Origin: JBBIUS01 sp037440105
GTDB lineage: Bacteria > Patescibacteriota > Patescibacteriia > XYB2-FULL-38-15
Direction of reading: 5' to 3'
DNA: 42,443 bases
Assembly (NCBI GenBank): GCA_037440105.1
Contig: JBBIUS010000006.1
Location: 1-42,443 of the forward strand
Below, piece by piece: positions 22,414-31,934 of the stretch. A program made the translations under genes and the position numbers. Under the pieces are notes generated by a model. The model ran no database searches and was not told the origin of the DNA. It worked only from the letters and a program-made list of their open reading frames with translations. Each line of letters starts with the position of its first letter. The stretch's first letter is position 1.

Positions 22414-23667
22414 TCAAACTCTCCTAATCTTTGCTCCCAGGGCACCCAGCCGTTCTTCTATCCTCTCATAGCCTCTATCTACTATTTCTGCCTCATTAAT
22501 TATTGTTTCACCTTCGGCAATAAGACCGGCAATAATCAAAGTAGCTCCAGCACGTAAATCAAAACTTTTAATCTCTTGACCGTAAAGAGGGGTTGGCCCG
22601 CTAATAATTATCCGATGAGGATCAGCGACAATCGCGTTAGCTCCCATTTTAACCAATTCGCTCGCATAGCCCATTCGACCCTCATACATTGGATCTTGTA
22701 TCAAAGTCGTCCCGCGGCACTGAGTAGCAAGCACACTAAACGGCGCCTGGAGATCGGTTGGAAAACCAGGGTATGGTAAAGTCTGCAGACGAAAAGCACG
22801 TAAATCTGTACTCGGTTTAATTTTTAAATAATTTTCTCCTAACTCAAAATTTACACCTGCTTCTTTCAATTTTAATAAAATTATATCTAAATGTTCGAGC
22901 ATCACATTTTTTATCAAAACTTCACCGCGCGAAACTGCCGCTGCCACAGCAAAAGTTCCAACCTCGATTTGATCTGAAATTAAATTATGATTTGCCCCGT
23001 GCAATTTCTCAACTCCCTCAACCGCAAGACAGTGATTTCCTGTCCAAATGATATTAGCACCCATTTTTCTTAAGAAAGATATTAAATCCTGGACATGAGG
23101 TTCAGCAGCTGCTAATCTAATTTCGGTTCTCCCTTTAGCTAAACATGCTGCCATAATTAAATTCTCAGTTGCTGTCACAGAAAACTCTGGTAAAATAATA
23201 AGAGAACCCTTCAAGTCTTTTGCTTCAAGATAAATATAGCCGTTTTCCTTTGTCACTTTTGCCCCTAACTTTTGAAATGCATAAAGGTGCGTATCAATCG
23301 GCCGATTTCCGATAATGCATCCCCCTGGCTCTGGCATTAAAACTTTTTGAAAACGAGCCAAAAGTGGTCCTAAAAGCAAAATCGATGAACGCATGCTCTT
23401 CACTGCTTTTTTATCCAAAGATTTGATATCTACATCTTTGGTACAAATAGTTAATTGGTGTTCGCCTACCCACTTGATTTGCGCTCCTAAACTCTCTAAA
23501 ATTTCAATCAATCGCAAAACATCAACAATCCTCGGAACATTGGAAATAGTGCATTCCTCTGAAGTCAAAAGAGTAGAGGCAATTATCGGTGTTGCGGCAT
23601 TTTTCATCCCTAAAACTTCAATTGTCCCCTCCAGGGCTTCTCCGCCCTCAATAATAAATTTAGACAT
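22414..23667 (-). CDS. murA: UDP-N-acetylglucosamine 1-carboxyvinyltransferase MurA
   Basis: A 417-aa enzyme for the first committed step of peptidoglycan synthesis, transferring enolpyruvate from PEP to UDP-GlcNAc in the cytosol. 'LGMKNAATPIIAS' has Lys22, and 'EPGGCIIGNRP' has the catalytic Cys117, which is the target of fosfomycin; the Cys is kept, not the Asp seen in resistant enzymes. 'PYPGFPTDLQAPF' and 'DLRAGATLIIAGLIAEG' near the C-terminus are diagnostic. It lies 13 kb from the mraY-ftsW-murG operon. Confidence 0.96.
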   Translation of the reverse strand: MSKFIIEGGEALEGTIEVLGMKNAATPIIASTLLTSEECTISNVPRIVDVLRLIEILESLGAQIKWVGEHQLTICTKDVDIKSLDKKAVKSMRSSILLLGPLLARFQKVLMPEPGGCIIGNRPIDTHLYAFQKLGAKVTKENGYIYLEAKDLKGSLIILPEFSVTATENLIMAACLAKGRTEIRLAAAEPHVQDLISFLRKMGANIIWTGNHCLAVEGVEKLHGANHNLISDQIEVGTFAVAAAVSRGEVLIKNVMLEHLDIILLKLKEAGVNFELGENYLKIKPSTDLRAFRLQTLPYPGFPTDLQAPFSVLATQCRGTTLIQDPMYEGRMGYASELVKMGANAIVADPHRIIISGPTPLYGQEIKSFDLRAGATLIIAGLIAEGETIINEAEIVDRGYERIEERLGALGAKIRRV

Positions 23668-23840
23668 ATTATAGTAGTTTAAACAATTTTAATTTAAAAA
23701 ACAAGAGGATATAAATAATAAACTAATCGACCTAATTTCTAATTAACCTAATGACTGATACCCAATAACTAAATGGCAAAGAAAAATGGCCATCGGGATT
23801 TGATTAGAAATTAGAAATTAAAAATTAAAAATTCTCAAAC

Positions 23841-25073
23841 ATGACTCTTCGCGCCCGCCGCATAATTTATCTTGCTTTTATTTTAATTTTTACCATAATT
23901 ACCCCTACTATTGTCTTCTACACAGTTGGGTACCGTTATAATTTTAAAAAAAATAAAATTCAAAAAACAGGGATTCTGATCTTAAATTCAAAACCAAAAG
24001 AAGCAAAAATTTATCTTAATGATAGACTCCGAAAAGAAAAAACGCCTGCTAAAATTACTAATCTACTTCCTGACGAATATTTCATCAAAATAGAAAAAGA
24101 AAATTTTCACCCTTGGCAGAAAAAATTAACCGTTGAAAGTAATCTCACCACATTTGCAGAAGATATTATTCTTTTCAAAAGAAGTTTACCTTCTGAAATA
24201 AAAATTAGCCAAATAAATTCCGCACCTCTTTTTGCACAAGATAACCAATTTGACCGAGACTTTGAAAAAAATCAAACCTCTACAACGTCTAAGATAAATT
24301 TGATATCTTTATCACCCGATGAAAAGAAACTAGCTTACACTCTGAATCTAGAACACGGTAAAGAAATTTGGATATTAACTTTAAATAATAAAAAAGAACA
24401 ACTTATCTACCGAACTTCTAATGAAAACAAAATAGATTTTTTAGAATGGGACCCGGCGAGCCAAAAAATACTTATCACTATTATGACGTCGGACAATTTT
24501 AAAAAATACCTTATTTTTGACCTTGAAAACCCAGAAAAAATTAGTCTCTATAGCCGATTACAAGATTTTTATTTTCAATTTAAAAATATAAAAAATAAAG
24601 AGACTCCTGTTAATTTTGCTAATTATAATTTAATTGAGGGTTCAAACCAATTTGTTACTTTAATTGATCGAGAAAGCCAAACTCTCTTAATCATTGACCC
24701 AAAAACCAATGAAAAAATCTTTGAAACTAAAGCAAAGGGCGGTCAGTGGTTTTCTGATGGGGGAAAATTGCTCTTTTTTAATGACTTCGAGCTCTGGATT
24801 TATAACTTAGCTTCAAACGAAAAAAAAGTTATTACCCGCTATAGTAAAGAAATTTTAGATGCCGAATGGTATTTAAATAGTAATTATATTCTTCTTCTTA
24901 CAAACAACACAATCAAATCAATCGAAATCGACTCAAGATACGTAAGGAACATCGTGGATTTAGTAAAAATGGATGAAATTTTTGAATTTGAAATAAATAA
25001 AAAAGAAGAAGTAATATATCTTCTTGGAAAAATTGGGAAGAAATCAGGGATTTATGAGTTAGAATTAAAGTAA
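23841..25073 (+). CDS. PEGA-domain membrane-anchored protein with beta-propeller-like tail
   Basis: A 410-aa protein with an N-terminal membrane anchor (about residues 7-28), a PEGA domain (about 42-110: 'GILILNSKPKEAKIYLNDRLRKEKTPAKITNLLPDEYFIKI' region) and a C-terminal part with several repeats of the type 'SLSPDEKKLAYTLNLEHGKEIWIL' and 'WFSDGGKLLFFNDFELWIYNL', which resemble TolB/WD40-like blades. It should face the outside. Function unknown; possibly envelope or surface-layer associated. It is divergent from murA, with a word-repeat spacer between. Confidence 0.8.
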   Translation: MTLRARRIIYLAFILIFTIITPTIVFYTVGYRYNFKKNKIQKTGILILNSKPKEAKIYLNDRLRKEKTPAKITNLLPDEYFIKIEKENFHPWQKKLTVESNLTTFAEDIILFKRSLPSEIKISQINSAPLFAQDNQFDRDFEKNQTSTTSKINLISLSPDEKKLAYTLNLEHGKEIWILTLNNKKEQLIYRTSNENKIDFLEWDPASQKILITIMTSDNFKKYLIFDLENPEKISLYSRLQDFYFQFKNIKNKETPVNFANYNLIEGSNQFVTLIDRESQTLLIIDPKTNEKIFETKAKGGQWFSDGGKLLFFNDFELWIYNLASNEKKVITRYSKEILDAEWYLNSNYILLLTNNTIKSIEIDSRYVRNIVDLVKMDEIFEFEINKKEEVIYLLGKIGKKSGIYELELK

Positions 25074-25149
25074 TCGAAGCTAAAAACACCACAAACAACG
25101 CTATAAGACGCATCAGTATGACCCGTAGCGCGAATCGGCTTTTATATCA

Positions 25150-26220
25150 TCAAAGTTCCACCACTGAATTATCACCAACGATTAATTTGTGCCCTTGGGG
25201 GAGAGTCTCTTTGCTTGAACTAATCAATGCATTATAACCAACTAAACTATCAACAATCCTTTTTCCGCACTTAATTTCTGCTGAATCAAAAATGATTGAA
25301 TTTTCAATTTCTGTGTCCGAAATTTTTACTTGGTTTCCAACAGAAGTATAGGGACCAATATAACTATTTTTAATAAGACAATTTTCTCCTATGACAACAG
25401 GTCCGCGGATTAAAGTTTTATCGCTGACATAGGAACCTTTACCGATTGAAACCTTTCCTTGAATTTTCACATCTGGGGTAACCTTAGCCTCATTTTTTTT
25501 ATCCGCTAAATCACGAAGAATAAGTTGGTTCCCTTCAAGGAGATCTTCCGGCTTGCCTGTATCTTTCCACCAACCAGTAATTTCTTCATAGCCAACATTA
25601 AAACCTTTCTCAATCAAATAAGTGTTAGCATCAGAAATTTCGTATTCGCCACGCGCTGAAGGCGCGATTTTTTCCACTGCTTCAAAAATGTGATAATCAT
25701 AAATATAAATTCCTGCTTGAGCTAAATTGCATTTGGGTTTAGCCGGTTTTTCCTCGATTCTAATGATTTTTCCATTTTTGAATTCCGGGACGCCAAATCT
25801 TTCTGGATCCGGAACTTTGGCTAAAGTTAGAAGAACATTTAATTGCTCATTGGTAAATTTTTCTACAAATCTTTTAATGCCGCCGAGAATAATATTGTCA
25901 CCAAGATAAAAAATAAACGGTTCTCTGCCTAGAAAATCACGCGCATTGCGAATGATATGGGCCAAACCTTTGGGTCCGCCAACCTGTTCAATATAAGAAA
26001 TCTTTGCTCCCCATCTGCTACCATCTCCTACTATTTTTTGAATTTCTTTCTCTCCTGGGTTAATATTAATTCCCACTTCTTTTATGCCTGCTTCGGATAT
26101 TTTTTCTAAAACATAAAAAATCATTGGCTTATTAGCAATGGGAATTAAATGCTTATTAATTGTATGGGTAATCGGCCTTAGTCTTGTGGCTTTTCCTCCC
26201 GCTGTGATTAAGGCTTTCAT
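25150..26220 (-). CDS. rfbA: Glucose-1-phosphate thymidylyltransferase, long form (RmlA-like)
   Basis: A 356-aa nucleotidyltransferase making dTDP-glucose. 'MKALITAGGKATRLRPITHTINKHLIPIANKPM' is the nucleotide-binding signature; 'YLGDNIILGG' gives the metal-binding Asp, and 'EEKPAKPKC' and 'GWWKDTGKPEDLLEGN' match the family. Residues from about 245 on form a left-handed beta-helix of hexapeptides ('GKGSYVSDKTLIRGPVVIGENCLIKNSYIGP' region), which identifies the long form also found in actinomycete antibiotic clusters and archaea. It is the last gene of the rfbB-cupin-rfbD-rfbA group. Confidence 0.9.
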   Translation of the reverse strand: MKALITAGGKATRLRPITHTINKHLIPIANKPMIFYVLEKISEAGIKEVGININPGEKEIQKIVGDGSRWGAKISYIEQVGGPKGLAHIIRNARDFLGREPFIFYLGDNIILGGIKRFVEKFTNEQLNVLLTLAKVPDPERFGVPEFKNGKIIRIEEKPAKPKCNLAQAGIYIYDYHIFEAVEKIAPSARGEYEISDANTYLIEKGFNVGYEEITGWWKDTGKPEDLLEGNQLILRDLADKKNEAKVTPDVKIQGKVSIGKGSYVSDKTLIRGPVVIGENCLIKNSYIGPYTSVGNQVKISDTEIENSIIFDSAEIKCGKRIVDSLVGYNALISSSKETLPQGHKLIVGDNSVVEL

Positions 26221-26267
26221 AGTTTATTATGAATTTAGTATTTTTTATTTAGTATGTTCTATACTTG

Positions 26268-27182
26268 CTATTTTATACTTGCTACTTTAAGATATTCTTC
26301 TAACGCTTTCTCCCACGGTCGCATAGGTGGTAACTTGGTATTCAAAAGCACTGAATATTTTGGCCTCTTTGCTGGTCTGGGAAACCGATCCGTTTCCACT
26401 GGTTTTAATTTAACACTTTTGCCGGCTAATTCAAATATCTTCTTTGCCCAGCCATACCAACTGCAGGCGCCGGAATTCGTGACATGATAAATACCAAATT
26501 GTTTCTTCCATTCAATAATTTCCCGTGTCCGTCGCGCCAAATCCACTACATAAGTAGGTGAACTAACCTCTTCGTCCACCAACTCTATCTGTTCTTTTTT
26601 ATCTGCCAACTCTAGCATCGTATCAACAAAACTTTTTTTGGCGCCTTCACTTACGGCTGGTCTTCCGAACAATCGTGATGTCCGAATCAAATAATATTTC
26701 AACCCTATTTTTTTGTCATTTGTAATTTGTAATTTGTCATTCATTAACATTTGTTCTCCCAACCATTTCGAATACGCATACGCGCTCTGTGGATTGGGTT
26801 TATCATCTTCTGTGTACCCATCTATTTTTTCCCCGTCAAAAACATAATCAGTGCTGTAGTGAACTAGAATAGCCCCCACGGTTGCCGCAACTTCTCCTAA
26901 ATTACCCACGGCATAACCATTGACTACTATTGCTAATTCTTTTTTATTTTTCTCAATTTTATCAACCTCATTATAAGCCGCGGCATTAATAATAACCTCT
27001 GGCTTTAAAAGTCTAATTTTCCCTTTAACCTGTTCTTTGTTAGTAATGTCAATTTCTCCCTTGTCCCACCCTATCACTTCATATTTTTGGTTCTTAAACT
27101 CCTCTGCCAAAGCTTGCCCTAACATTCCATTAGAGCCAACAACTAAAATTTTATATTTTAAATTTTGCATTTTATTTGTCAC
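26268..27182 (-). CDS. rfbD: dTDP-4-dehydrorhamnose reductase (RmlD-like)
   Basis: A 304-aa NAD(P)-dependent SDR enzyme. 'ILVVGSNGMLGQALAEEF' is the Rossmann GxxGxxG, 'DYVFDGEKIDGYTEDDKPNPQSAYAYSKWLGEQ' has the catalytic YxxxK, and 'GACSWYGWAKKIFEL' and 'RPKYSVLLNTKL' are typical of RmlD. The first codon used is GTG, preceded by AGGGG at a good distance; an ATG four codons on is an alternative. It normally acts after RmlC, which is absent here; a FdtA-like cupin stands where rmlC would be expected. Confidence 0.9.
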   Translation of the reverse strand: MTNKMQNLKYKILVVGSNGMLGQALAEEFKNQKYEVIGWDKGEIDITNKEQVKGKIRLLKPEVIINAAAYNEVDKIEKNKKELAIVVNGYAVGNLGEVAATVGAILVHYSTDYVFDGEKIDGYTEDDKPNPQSAYAYSKWLGEQMLMNDKLQITNDKKIGLKYYLIRTSRLFGRPAVSEGAKKSFVDTMLELADKKEQIELVDEEVSSPTYVVDLARRTREIIEWKKQFGIYHVTNSGACSWYGWAKKIFELAGKSVKLKPVETDRFPRPAKRPKYSVLLNTKLPPMRPWEKALEEYLKVASIK

Positions 27183-27271
27183 AATTTCCCCTAATTTTTG
27201 CCGCAGAGATAATCAGCAGACAAAAATAGCGGACTTTAGTCTGTCTCTTATACGCCAATAATTTTCATGGA

Positions 27272-27676
27272 TTAAAACCTGCCACCTTTTTTAAATTCTT
27301 CGTAATCTTCAATATAATCGCTTCTTGAAGGATCGTAATTGGTAGAACTTAAAGCTAAAAGTATTGCGTCTGATGAAAAATCTTTAAAATGGTGCCAGAC
27401 ATAGTTTGGAATATAAAGAGCGCTAGTCGGCGCAACCAAAGGAATCTCTTTTAAACCATGCCCTTCATCAATCACCGCAGTGCATTTTCCTTGAACTAAA
27501 ATAAAAAGCTCTTTTTCGACTTTATGACAGTGAGCGTTAGTCGGCGACTGAGGTTTACTAATAAAATAAACTCTCTTAACTTCGAAATCAATGTAATCCT
27601 TAAGTTCAACAGGGCTCATAACAAACTTTGGCGTTGCTATCTTTTTAATTCCCAAAACTTTAAATTTCTTACTCAT
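27272..27676 (-). CDS. Sugar 3,4-ketoisomerase-like cupin (FdtA/QdtA type)
   Basis: A 134-aa single cupin. 'PTNAHCHKVEKELFILVQGKC' and 'YIPNYVWHHFKDFSSDAILLALSS' are the cupin motifs, and the tail 'TNYDPSRSDYIEDYEEF' is characteristic of FdtA/QdtA and the WxcM C-terminal domain. Those enzymes isomerise dTDP-4-keto-6-deoxyglucose to the 3-keto sugar, the entry to dTDP-Fuc3NAc or Qui3NAc. The location between rfbB and rfbD fits that substrate. No aminotransferase or acetyltransferase is in the window, so the final sugar is unknown. Confidence 0.82.
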   Translation of the reverse strand: MSKKFKVLGIKKIATPKFVMSPVELKDYIDFEVKRVYFISKPQSPTNAHCHKVEKELFILVQGKCTAVIDEGHGLKEIPLVAPTSALYIPNYVWHHFKDFSSDAILLALSSTNYDPSRSDYIEDYEEFKKGGRF

Positions 27677-27696
27677 AAAATTTTTAATTTTGAATT

Positions 27697-28710
27697 TTAT
27701 TTGATGTGAGGGTTTAATTCAGCTCTTCTTTTCTGTATTTTTTCTACCCATTCTTTATTCGCCAAATACCATTCAACGGTCTCACGAAGCCCCTGTTCGA
27801 ACTTGTCCCGCGTATAAACCGGCTGCCAACCCAAAGCCAAAATTTTAGAGGCGTCAATGGCATAACGCCGATCGTGGCCTGGCCGGTCAGCTACATGTTC
27901 AATCATCTCTTCCCCCTTGCCCATTATTTTTAAAATCATCTGGGTAATTTCTAAATTGCTCCGCTCATTATCAACGCCGATATTATAAACTTTACCTGGT
28001 ATACCTTTATGAAGCAACAAATCAAGAGCAGCAGCATGGTCACTAACATGAATCCAATCGCGGACATAAAGCCCATCGCCATAAATTGGAACTTTTTGAT
28101 TATTTAAAAGACGAAAAATAAAAAATGGAATTAATTTTTCAGGAAACTGATATGGGCCGTAGTTGTTTGAACAATGTGTCACAATAACCGGCACCTTGTG
28201 CGTCACAAAATAGGCATTGCACATTAGGTCTCCTCCGGCCTTGGCCGCGGCATAAGGCATGTTTGGCCAAATCGGCGTTGATTCAGTAAATTTTCTATCT
28301 TCGTCAAGCCGAAGGGCACCATAAACTTCATCAGTTGAAACATTTACAAACTTTTCCAATTTGTTGAAGCGAACCGCGTCAAGCAACATTTGAACACCCA
28401 AAGTATTTGTCAAAACAAAGTCTTTGCAGCCGCCGTGGATTGAACGGTCAACATGGGTTTCGGCAGCAAAATTAATAATATGAGTAATTTGATGCTCAGC
28501 AATCACTTCATTCAATTTTTCTAAATCAATGATATCGCCTTGAACAAAAGTGTAATTTTGATTGTTTTCTATATCGCGTAGGTTGTCTAGGTTACCGGCG
28601 TAAGTTAACTTGTCATAATTTACAACTTTATAGCCGGGATATTTTTTTAATATGTGCCGAACAAAATTTGAACCAATAAATCCGGCACCCCCGCAGATTA
28701 AAAGTTTCAT
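27697..28710 (-). CDS. rfbB: dTDP-glucose 4,6-dehydratase
   Basis: A 337-aa extended SDR that makes dTDP-4-keto-6-deoxyglucose. 'LLICGGAGFIGSNFVRHIL' is the NAD site, 'VSTDEVYGAL' contains the catalytic Asp-Glu pair, 'MPYAAAKAGGDLM' is YxxxK, and 'THCSNNYGPYQFPEKLIPFFI' and 'GDGLYVRDWIHVSDHAAAL' are conserved RmlB blocks. It supplies the common intermediate for both rfbD and the FdtA-like cupin in this operon. Start codon 50 bp after the HIT gene stop. Confidence 0.95.
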   Translation of the reverse strand: MKLLICGGAGFIGSNFVRHILKKYPGYKVVNYDKLTYAGNLDNLRDIENNQNYTFVQGDIIDLEKLNEVIAEHQITHIINFAAETHVDRSIHGGCKDFVLTNTLGVQMLLDAVRFNKLEKFVNVSTDEVYGALRLDEDRKFTESTPIWPNMPYAAAKAGGDLMCNAYFVTHKVPVIVTHCSNNYGPYQFPEKLIPFFIFRLLNNQKVPIYGDGLYVRDWIHVSDHAAALDLLLHKGIPGKVYNIGVDNERSNLEITQMILKIMGKGEEMIEHVADRPGHDRRYAIDASKILALGWQPVYTRDKFEQGLRETVEWYLANKEWVEKIQKRRAELNPHIK

Positions 28711-28760
28711 ACAAATGCGTAAGAACTAAGTAAATTAAATGCGCAAGTAAAAATAATTTA

Positions 28761-29171
28761 TTATTTAGCCAATTCTTTTCTAATCTTTTTTCCTGTCTCC
28801 TCCATCTCTCCAGGCCCGTATTCTTTACCTGGCCAATGACGCAAACCATCGTCTGGAAAACGCGGAATCACATGCCAATGCAAGTGAGGGACAATTTGTC
28901 CTGCCACTGCCCCATTGTTTTGCTCAATGTTTAACCCTTTAAGGTCAAAGGCGCGAGTCATTGCCCAAGCGATTTTTTTAATTGTTACCATAATTTCTTT
29001 TAAAACTTCATCACTTCCATCAAGCAAATTTTCAAAATGTTCTTTAGGAACAACTAAAGTATGACCTGGGTTTACCGGATGAATATCTAAAAAAGCGATG
29101 ACCTTATCATTCTCATAAACTTTCACAGCCGGAAGCTCGCCTTTGATAATTTTACAAAAAATGCAATCCAT
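28761..29171 (-). CDS. HIT family nucleotide hydrolase
   Basis: A 136-aa HIT protein. 'DCIFCKIIKGELPAVKVYENDKVIAFLDIHPVNPGHTLVVPKEH' is the standard N-terminal half and 'GQIVPHLHWHVIPRF' holds the histidine triad HxHxH with the catalytic His in the middle. Members hydrolyse nucleoside phosphoramidates or dinucleoside polyphosphates. It is immediately upstream of rfbB but is a general housekeeping gene. 'CIFCK' may bind zinc with a later His. Confidence 0.93.
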   Translation of the reverse strand: MDCIFCKIIKGELPAVKVYENDKVIAFLDIHPVNPGHTLVVPKEHFENLLDGSDEVLKEIMVTIKKIAWAMTRAFDLKGLNIEQNNGAVAGQIVPHLHWHVIPRFPDDGLRHWPGKEYGPGEMEETGKKIRKELAK

Positions 29172-29239
29172 AGTTTAGTTTATAAGTTTTTAAGTTTGTA
29201 AGTTTTTAAGTTTTCTTACAAACTTATCAACTTACCGAC

Positions 29240-29425
29240 TTACCGACTTTTAAACAGTACTGTCAGGATACCAGAAATTAGTGGAATTATCAAGAGCAAA
29301 TTAAAGTTAATATAATGACTCACAAATCCTGGCTCAAGCCATTCTAAAATAGCAAAAATAATGAGAGTCACGAATGAAATTATGAAAATGTCTTTAAAAA
29401 CTTTGTAAATAAATTCTTTGGTCAT
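29240..29425 (-). CDS. Small membrane protein, two predicted helices
   Basis: A 61-aa protein with hydrophobic stretches at about residues 12-28 and 38-57 separated by 'EWLEPGFVSHYINF'. No family recognised. It lies between two co-directional genes in the surface-glycan region and has a plausible ATG. Because it is short, expression is less certain than for its neighbours. Confidence 0.55.
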   Translation of the reverse strand: MTKEFIYKVFKDIFIISFVTLIIFAILEWLEPGFVSHYINFNLLLIIPLISGILTVLFKSR

Positions 29426-29440
29426 AACAAAGATATTGGC

Positions 29441-29480
29441 CGCAACCCTTGGGTTGCGCAGGCTAAAGCCTGCGGCTACC
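29441..29480. repeat. REP-like double palindrome
   Basis: CGCAACCC/GGGTTGCG (29441-29458) runs straight into GCAGGCT/AGCCTGC (29458-29473) followed by GGCTACC. The stop codon of the next minus-strand gene (29476-29478) is read inside this element. A similar GCAGGCTAAAACCTGCGGCT string occurs inside a glycosyltransferase gene near 36360. Confidence 0.75.
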
Positions 29481-30081
29481 AGCCAAATAAATTATTCAAT
29501 CTCCACACTATTGCGTTTAAAATTTTATTAACTGCTTCTTTCGCCGTCAACGGCTGTCGCTCAAAAACTGCTTTTATTTCGCTAATTTCCACTTGTCCTG
29601 GAATCAATCCCGGCACTGAAAAACCAAATCTAAATTTTTGCCCCTCTGGCGTTAAATTTTTAAATTCAAAAACTTCTGTTTGTGTCTGCCACCCATCCGC
29701 TCCACCCCACATCTCCCGCCAATCAAATAACCAATCTTTCTTATTTACAAGCCCACCCATTTTAAGCAGCGTCTGGCTGGGATTTTTGTATTTCACAGTC
29801 ACGATCACTTTTTCAAATTTATCATTGGGTTTTAAATCAAAATAAACCGGCTCATCTTGTAAAATTCTATAATAATCATCGTTCATCCCGCGCACGGCCT
29901 CGCTCACCCTGTTTTTTGGATAAAGTTTAGAAATAAAAGGCGTCTCACGGCGCATATCATAAACCGTTTCTACCTTGCCACTTGGCGCGAGTTCTTTAAC
30001 AGTCAGCCAACCCAGGATAAAAATAGGAATGATAATCAACACTGCCCGAATAATTTTGTGAAAAATATTTAAAACTTTCAT
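29476..30081 (-). CDS. Membrane-anchored protein of unknown function
   Basis: A 201-aa protein with one N-terminal hydrophobic helix (about residues 10-27) and an extracytoplasmic domain rich in beta-type sequence ('EPVYFDLKPNDKFEKVIVTVKYKNPSQTLLKMGGLV', 'FRFGFSVPGLIPGQVEISEIKAVFER'), perhaps a carbohydrate-binding jelly-roll. No family recognised. It lies next to the membrane glycosyltransferase and probably belongs to the same surface-glycan locus. Its stop codon lies in a REP-like palindrome, so the original end may differ. Confidence 0.7.
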   Translation of the reverse strand: MKVLNIFHKIIRAVLIIIPIFILGWLTVKELAPSGKVETVYDMRRETPFISKLYPKNRVSEAVRGMNDDYYRILQDEPVYFDLKPNDKFEKVIVTVKYKNPSQTLLKMGGLVNKKDWLFDWREMWGGADGWQTQTEVFEFKNLTPEGQKFRFGFSVPGLIPGQVEISEIKAVFERQPLTAKEAVNKILNAIVWRLNNLFGW

Positions 30082-30135
30082 CGCCGAATTGAGTCATGAA
30101 TTATAAATTAAGAATCATGATTTATATTTGTTGAA

Positions 30136-31803
30136 TTATTGCAATAACCCTGATTCATGATTCGCACTTCTTGATTTCAAACGATATAATGTCTCTACTC
30201 CAAAATCCTTAATCTTTACAATCTCTACCTCTTTCGGATCAAATTTTTCGGCATACAAATAATCAATATCTTTCTGCGGTAAAGTAATGCCATAATAATA
30301 GAGCGGAACAATTTTGGCTAATTTTGGAATTAATTTATAAATCTGATCATCACGCAAAGGTTGGATTACTCTGTATTTAGGGAAAAAAATTTTATCAGCC
30401 TGATCTACAATAATTACCGCATCCTGTTCAATTATTTGGTTAACTTCTTTAGCGATGATCGCATAATTTTTAATATTGTCTCTAACAAGAAAAAGTCCAT
30501 CATTTTTGTCTAGAAAAGTTAATTTAAAAGAGAGGAGAAGAAAAATAAGACACAGAAGAACAGCCATTATTTTTTTGTGTTTACCAAAAAACCAATTAAC
30601 AAATTTTGTTAATACAAAAACAGCAAACGGCAAAGATAAAATATAAAGCGGCAGCCAATATCTTACATAGGATGTGCCGACCGAAGCTTCTTTGTTTGGA
30701 TTATCATAAAAAAGCCAACTGCCGTAGTAGATTAATAAAAACAAAAAAACAAAAGAACAAAAAAACAAAAAAACTTTTTGTTTTTTGTCTAACTCACCAT
30801 AAATAAATTTTTTAACAAAAATCGAGATGCCTGCGACAAATGGAATCGCCAGCCACCAAAACATGCCAGCAAAATAAGTTGAGAAATTCTTTAAAACATT
30901 TTTAAAATTCAAGCCAAAGGGAAAAAAGTAACGACTAAAAGATATAAGATGACCAACACCTGGACTGTCTGATACTATTATACTCTCATCGCTTAAATTA
31001 TAAGCTGTAAGAAGCGGGTGATTGTAAAAAATTTGATTGTAAGCAAAAATTGGTGAAAAGGTTAAAACAGCAAAAATTAAAAATAAAACAATTTGATCCC
31101 ATCCTAAATTTTTTCTATAAACAAAAAACAAAATTAACAGCGCGCTGCCAATCCAGATTATTTCTGACAACCTTACAGTAAGAGCCAATCCAAAAAATAA
31201 TCCGGCTAAGATATAATTTATATTTCTCGCAGAAATTTGCCCTATTACCTGCTTAAATTCGCTTTTGCAAACTAAGAAGTAAAAACCAATAATCAATAAT
31301 GAAACAAACAAAACATTCGGAAACAGACCTCGCGAAGAAAAATACCAAAAAGCTGGATGAATAAGAAATAAAAGAGATGACCAAAAAGCGATTTGATGGT
31401 CAAAAATTTTTTTAACAATTTCATAAAAGCAAAAAACTGCCAATCCAGCAAAAAACGGCGTCAAGAAAAAAATTACTTTTAGACCAAAAATTTTAGCCAG
31501 CCATCCGTAAATTAAAATAAGCCCTAAAAAACCGCCAGGCACTAAATAGCCGTTTACCACTGCCACGCTCCGCGGATGAATTCTATTCTCGGCCAAAAAA
31601 TTTAATGGCTCAAAAACTCGAATTACACCGTCTCCCGCGTATAACCTAATAAAAAAATAATTTGAAGTCTCGTCAGGCGAATTAAATTTTGATGGCAAAG
31701 ATAAATAAAAAGAAGAATAAATTAAAAAAGCAATGCATATTGCGCTGATCAAAATCACTCTTTCTTTGTTTTCCTTTAGCCAATTTTTTATGCTAAAATA
31801 CAT
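30136..31803 (-). CDS. GT-C membrane glycosyltransferase (GT39/ArnT-like)
   Basis: A 555-aa polytopic protein with about eleven hydrophobic helices. After the first helix comes 'LPSKFNSPDETSNYFFIRLYAGDG', an acidic loop (DE) of the kind that binds the polyprenyl-phosphate donor in GT-C enzymes. The last ~110 residues are soluble ('NYAIIAKEVNQIIEQDAVIIVDQADKIFFPKYRVIQ'). It likely transfers a sugar from a lipid carrier outside the membrane. Specificity unknown. Neighbour genes are glycan-related. Confidence 0.8.
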   Translation of the reverse strand: MYFSIKNWLKENKERVILISAICIAFLIYSSFYLSLPSKFNSPDETSNYFFIRLYAGDGVIRVFEPLNFLAENRIHPRSVAVVNGYLVPGGFLGLILIYGWLAKIFGLKVIFFLTPFFAGLAVFCFYEIVKKIFDHQIAFWSSLLFLIHPAFWYFSSRGLFPNVLFVSLLIIGFYFLVCKSEFKQVIGQISARNINYILAGLFFGLALTVRLSEIIWIGSALLILFFVYRKNLGWDQIVLFLIFAVLTFSPIFAYNQIFYNHPLLTAYNLSDESIIVSDSPGVGHLISFSRYFFPFGLNFKNVLKNFSTYFAGMFWWLAIPFVAGISIFVKKFIYGELDKKQKVFLFFCSFVFLFLLIYYGSWLFYDNPNKEASVGTSYVRYWLPLYILSLPFAVFVLTKFVNWFFGKHKKIMAVLLCLIFLLLSFKLTFLDKNDGLFLVRDNIKNYAIIAKEVNQIIEQDAVIIVDQADKIFFPKYRVIQPLRDDQIYKLIPKLAKIVPLYYYGITLPQKDIDYLYAEKFDPKEVEIVKIKDFGVETLYRLKSRSANHESGLLQ

Positions 31804-31934
31804 AAATCGTCAGAATGTCTAATTTCTAATTTCCTAATTTCTAATAAATGGCCAATGACAAAATCTGATATCCAAATTTTATTCATTGTGATTTAGAATT
31901 TGATTAGAAATCAGAAATTGGTCATTAAAAATTT

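Noticed and set aside
28628..28849. 73-aa minus-strand ORF between the HIT and rfbB genes
   Set aside because: Overlaps both well-supported genes in another frame.
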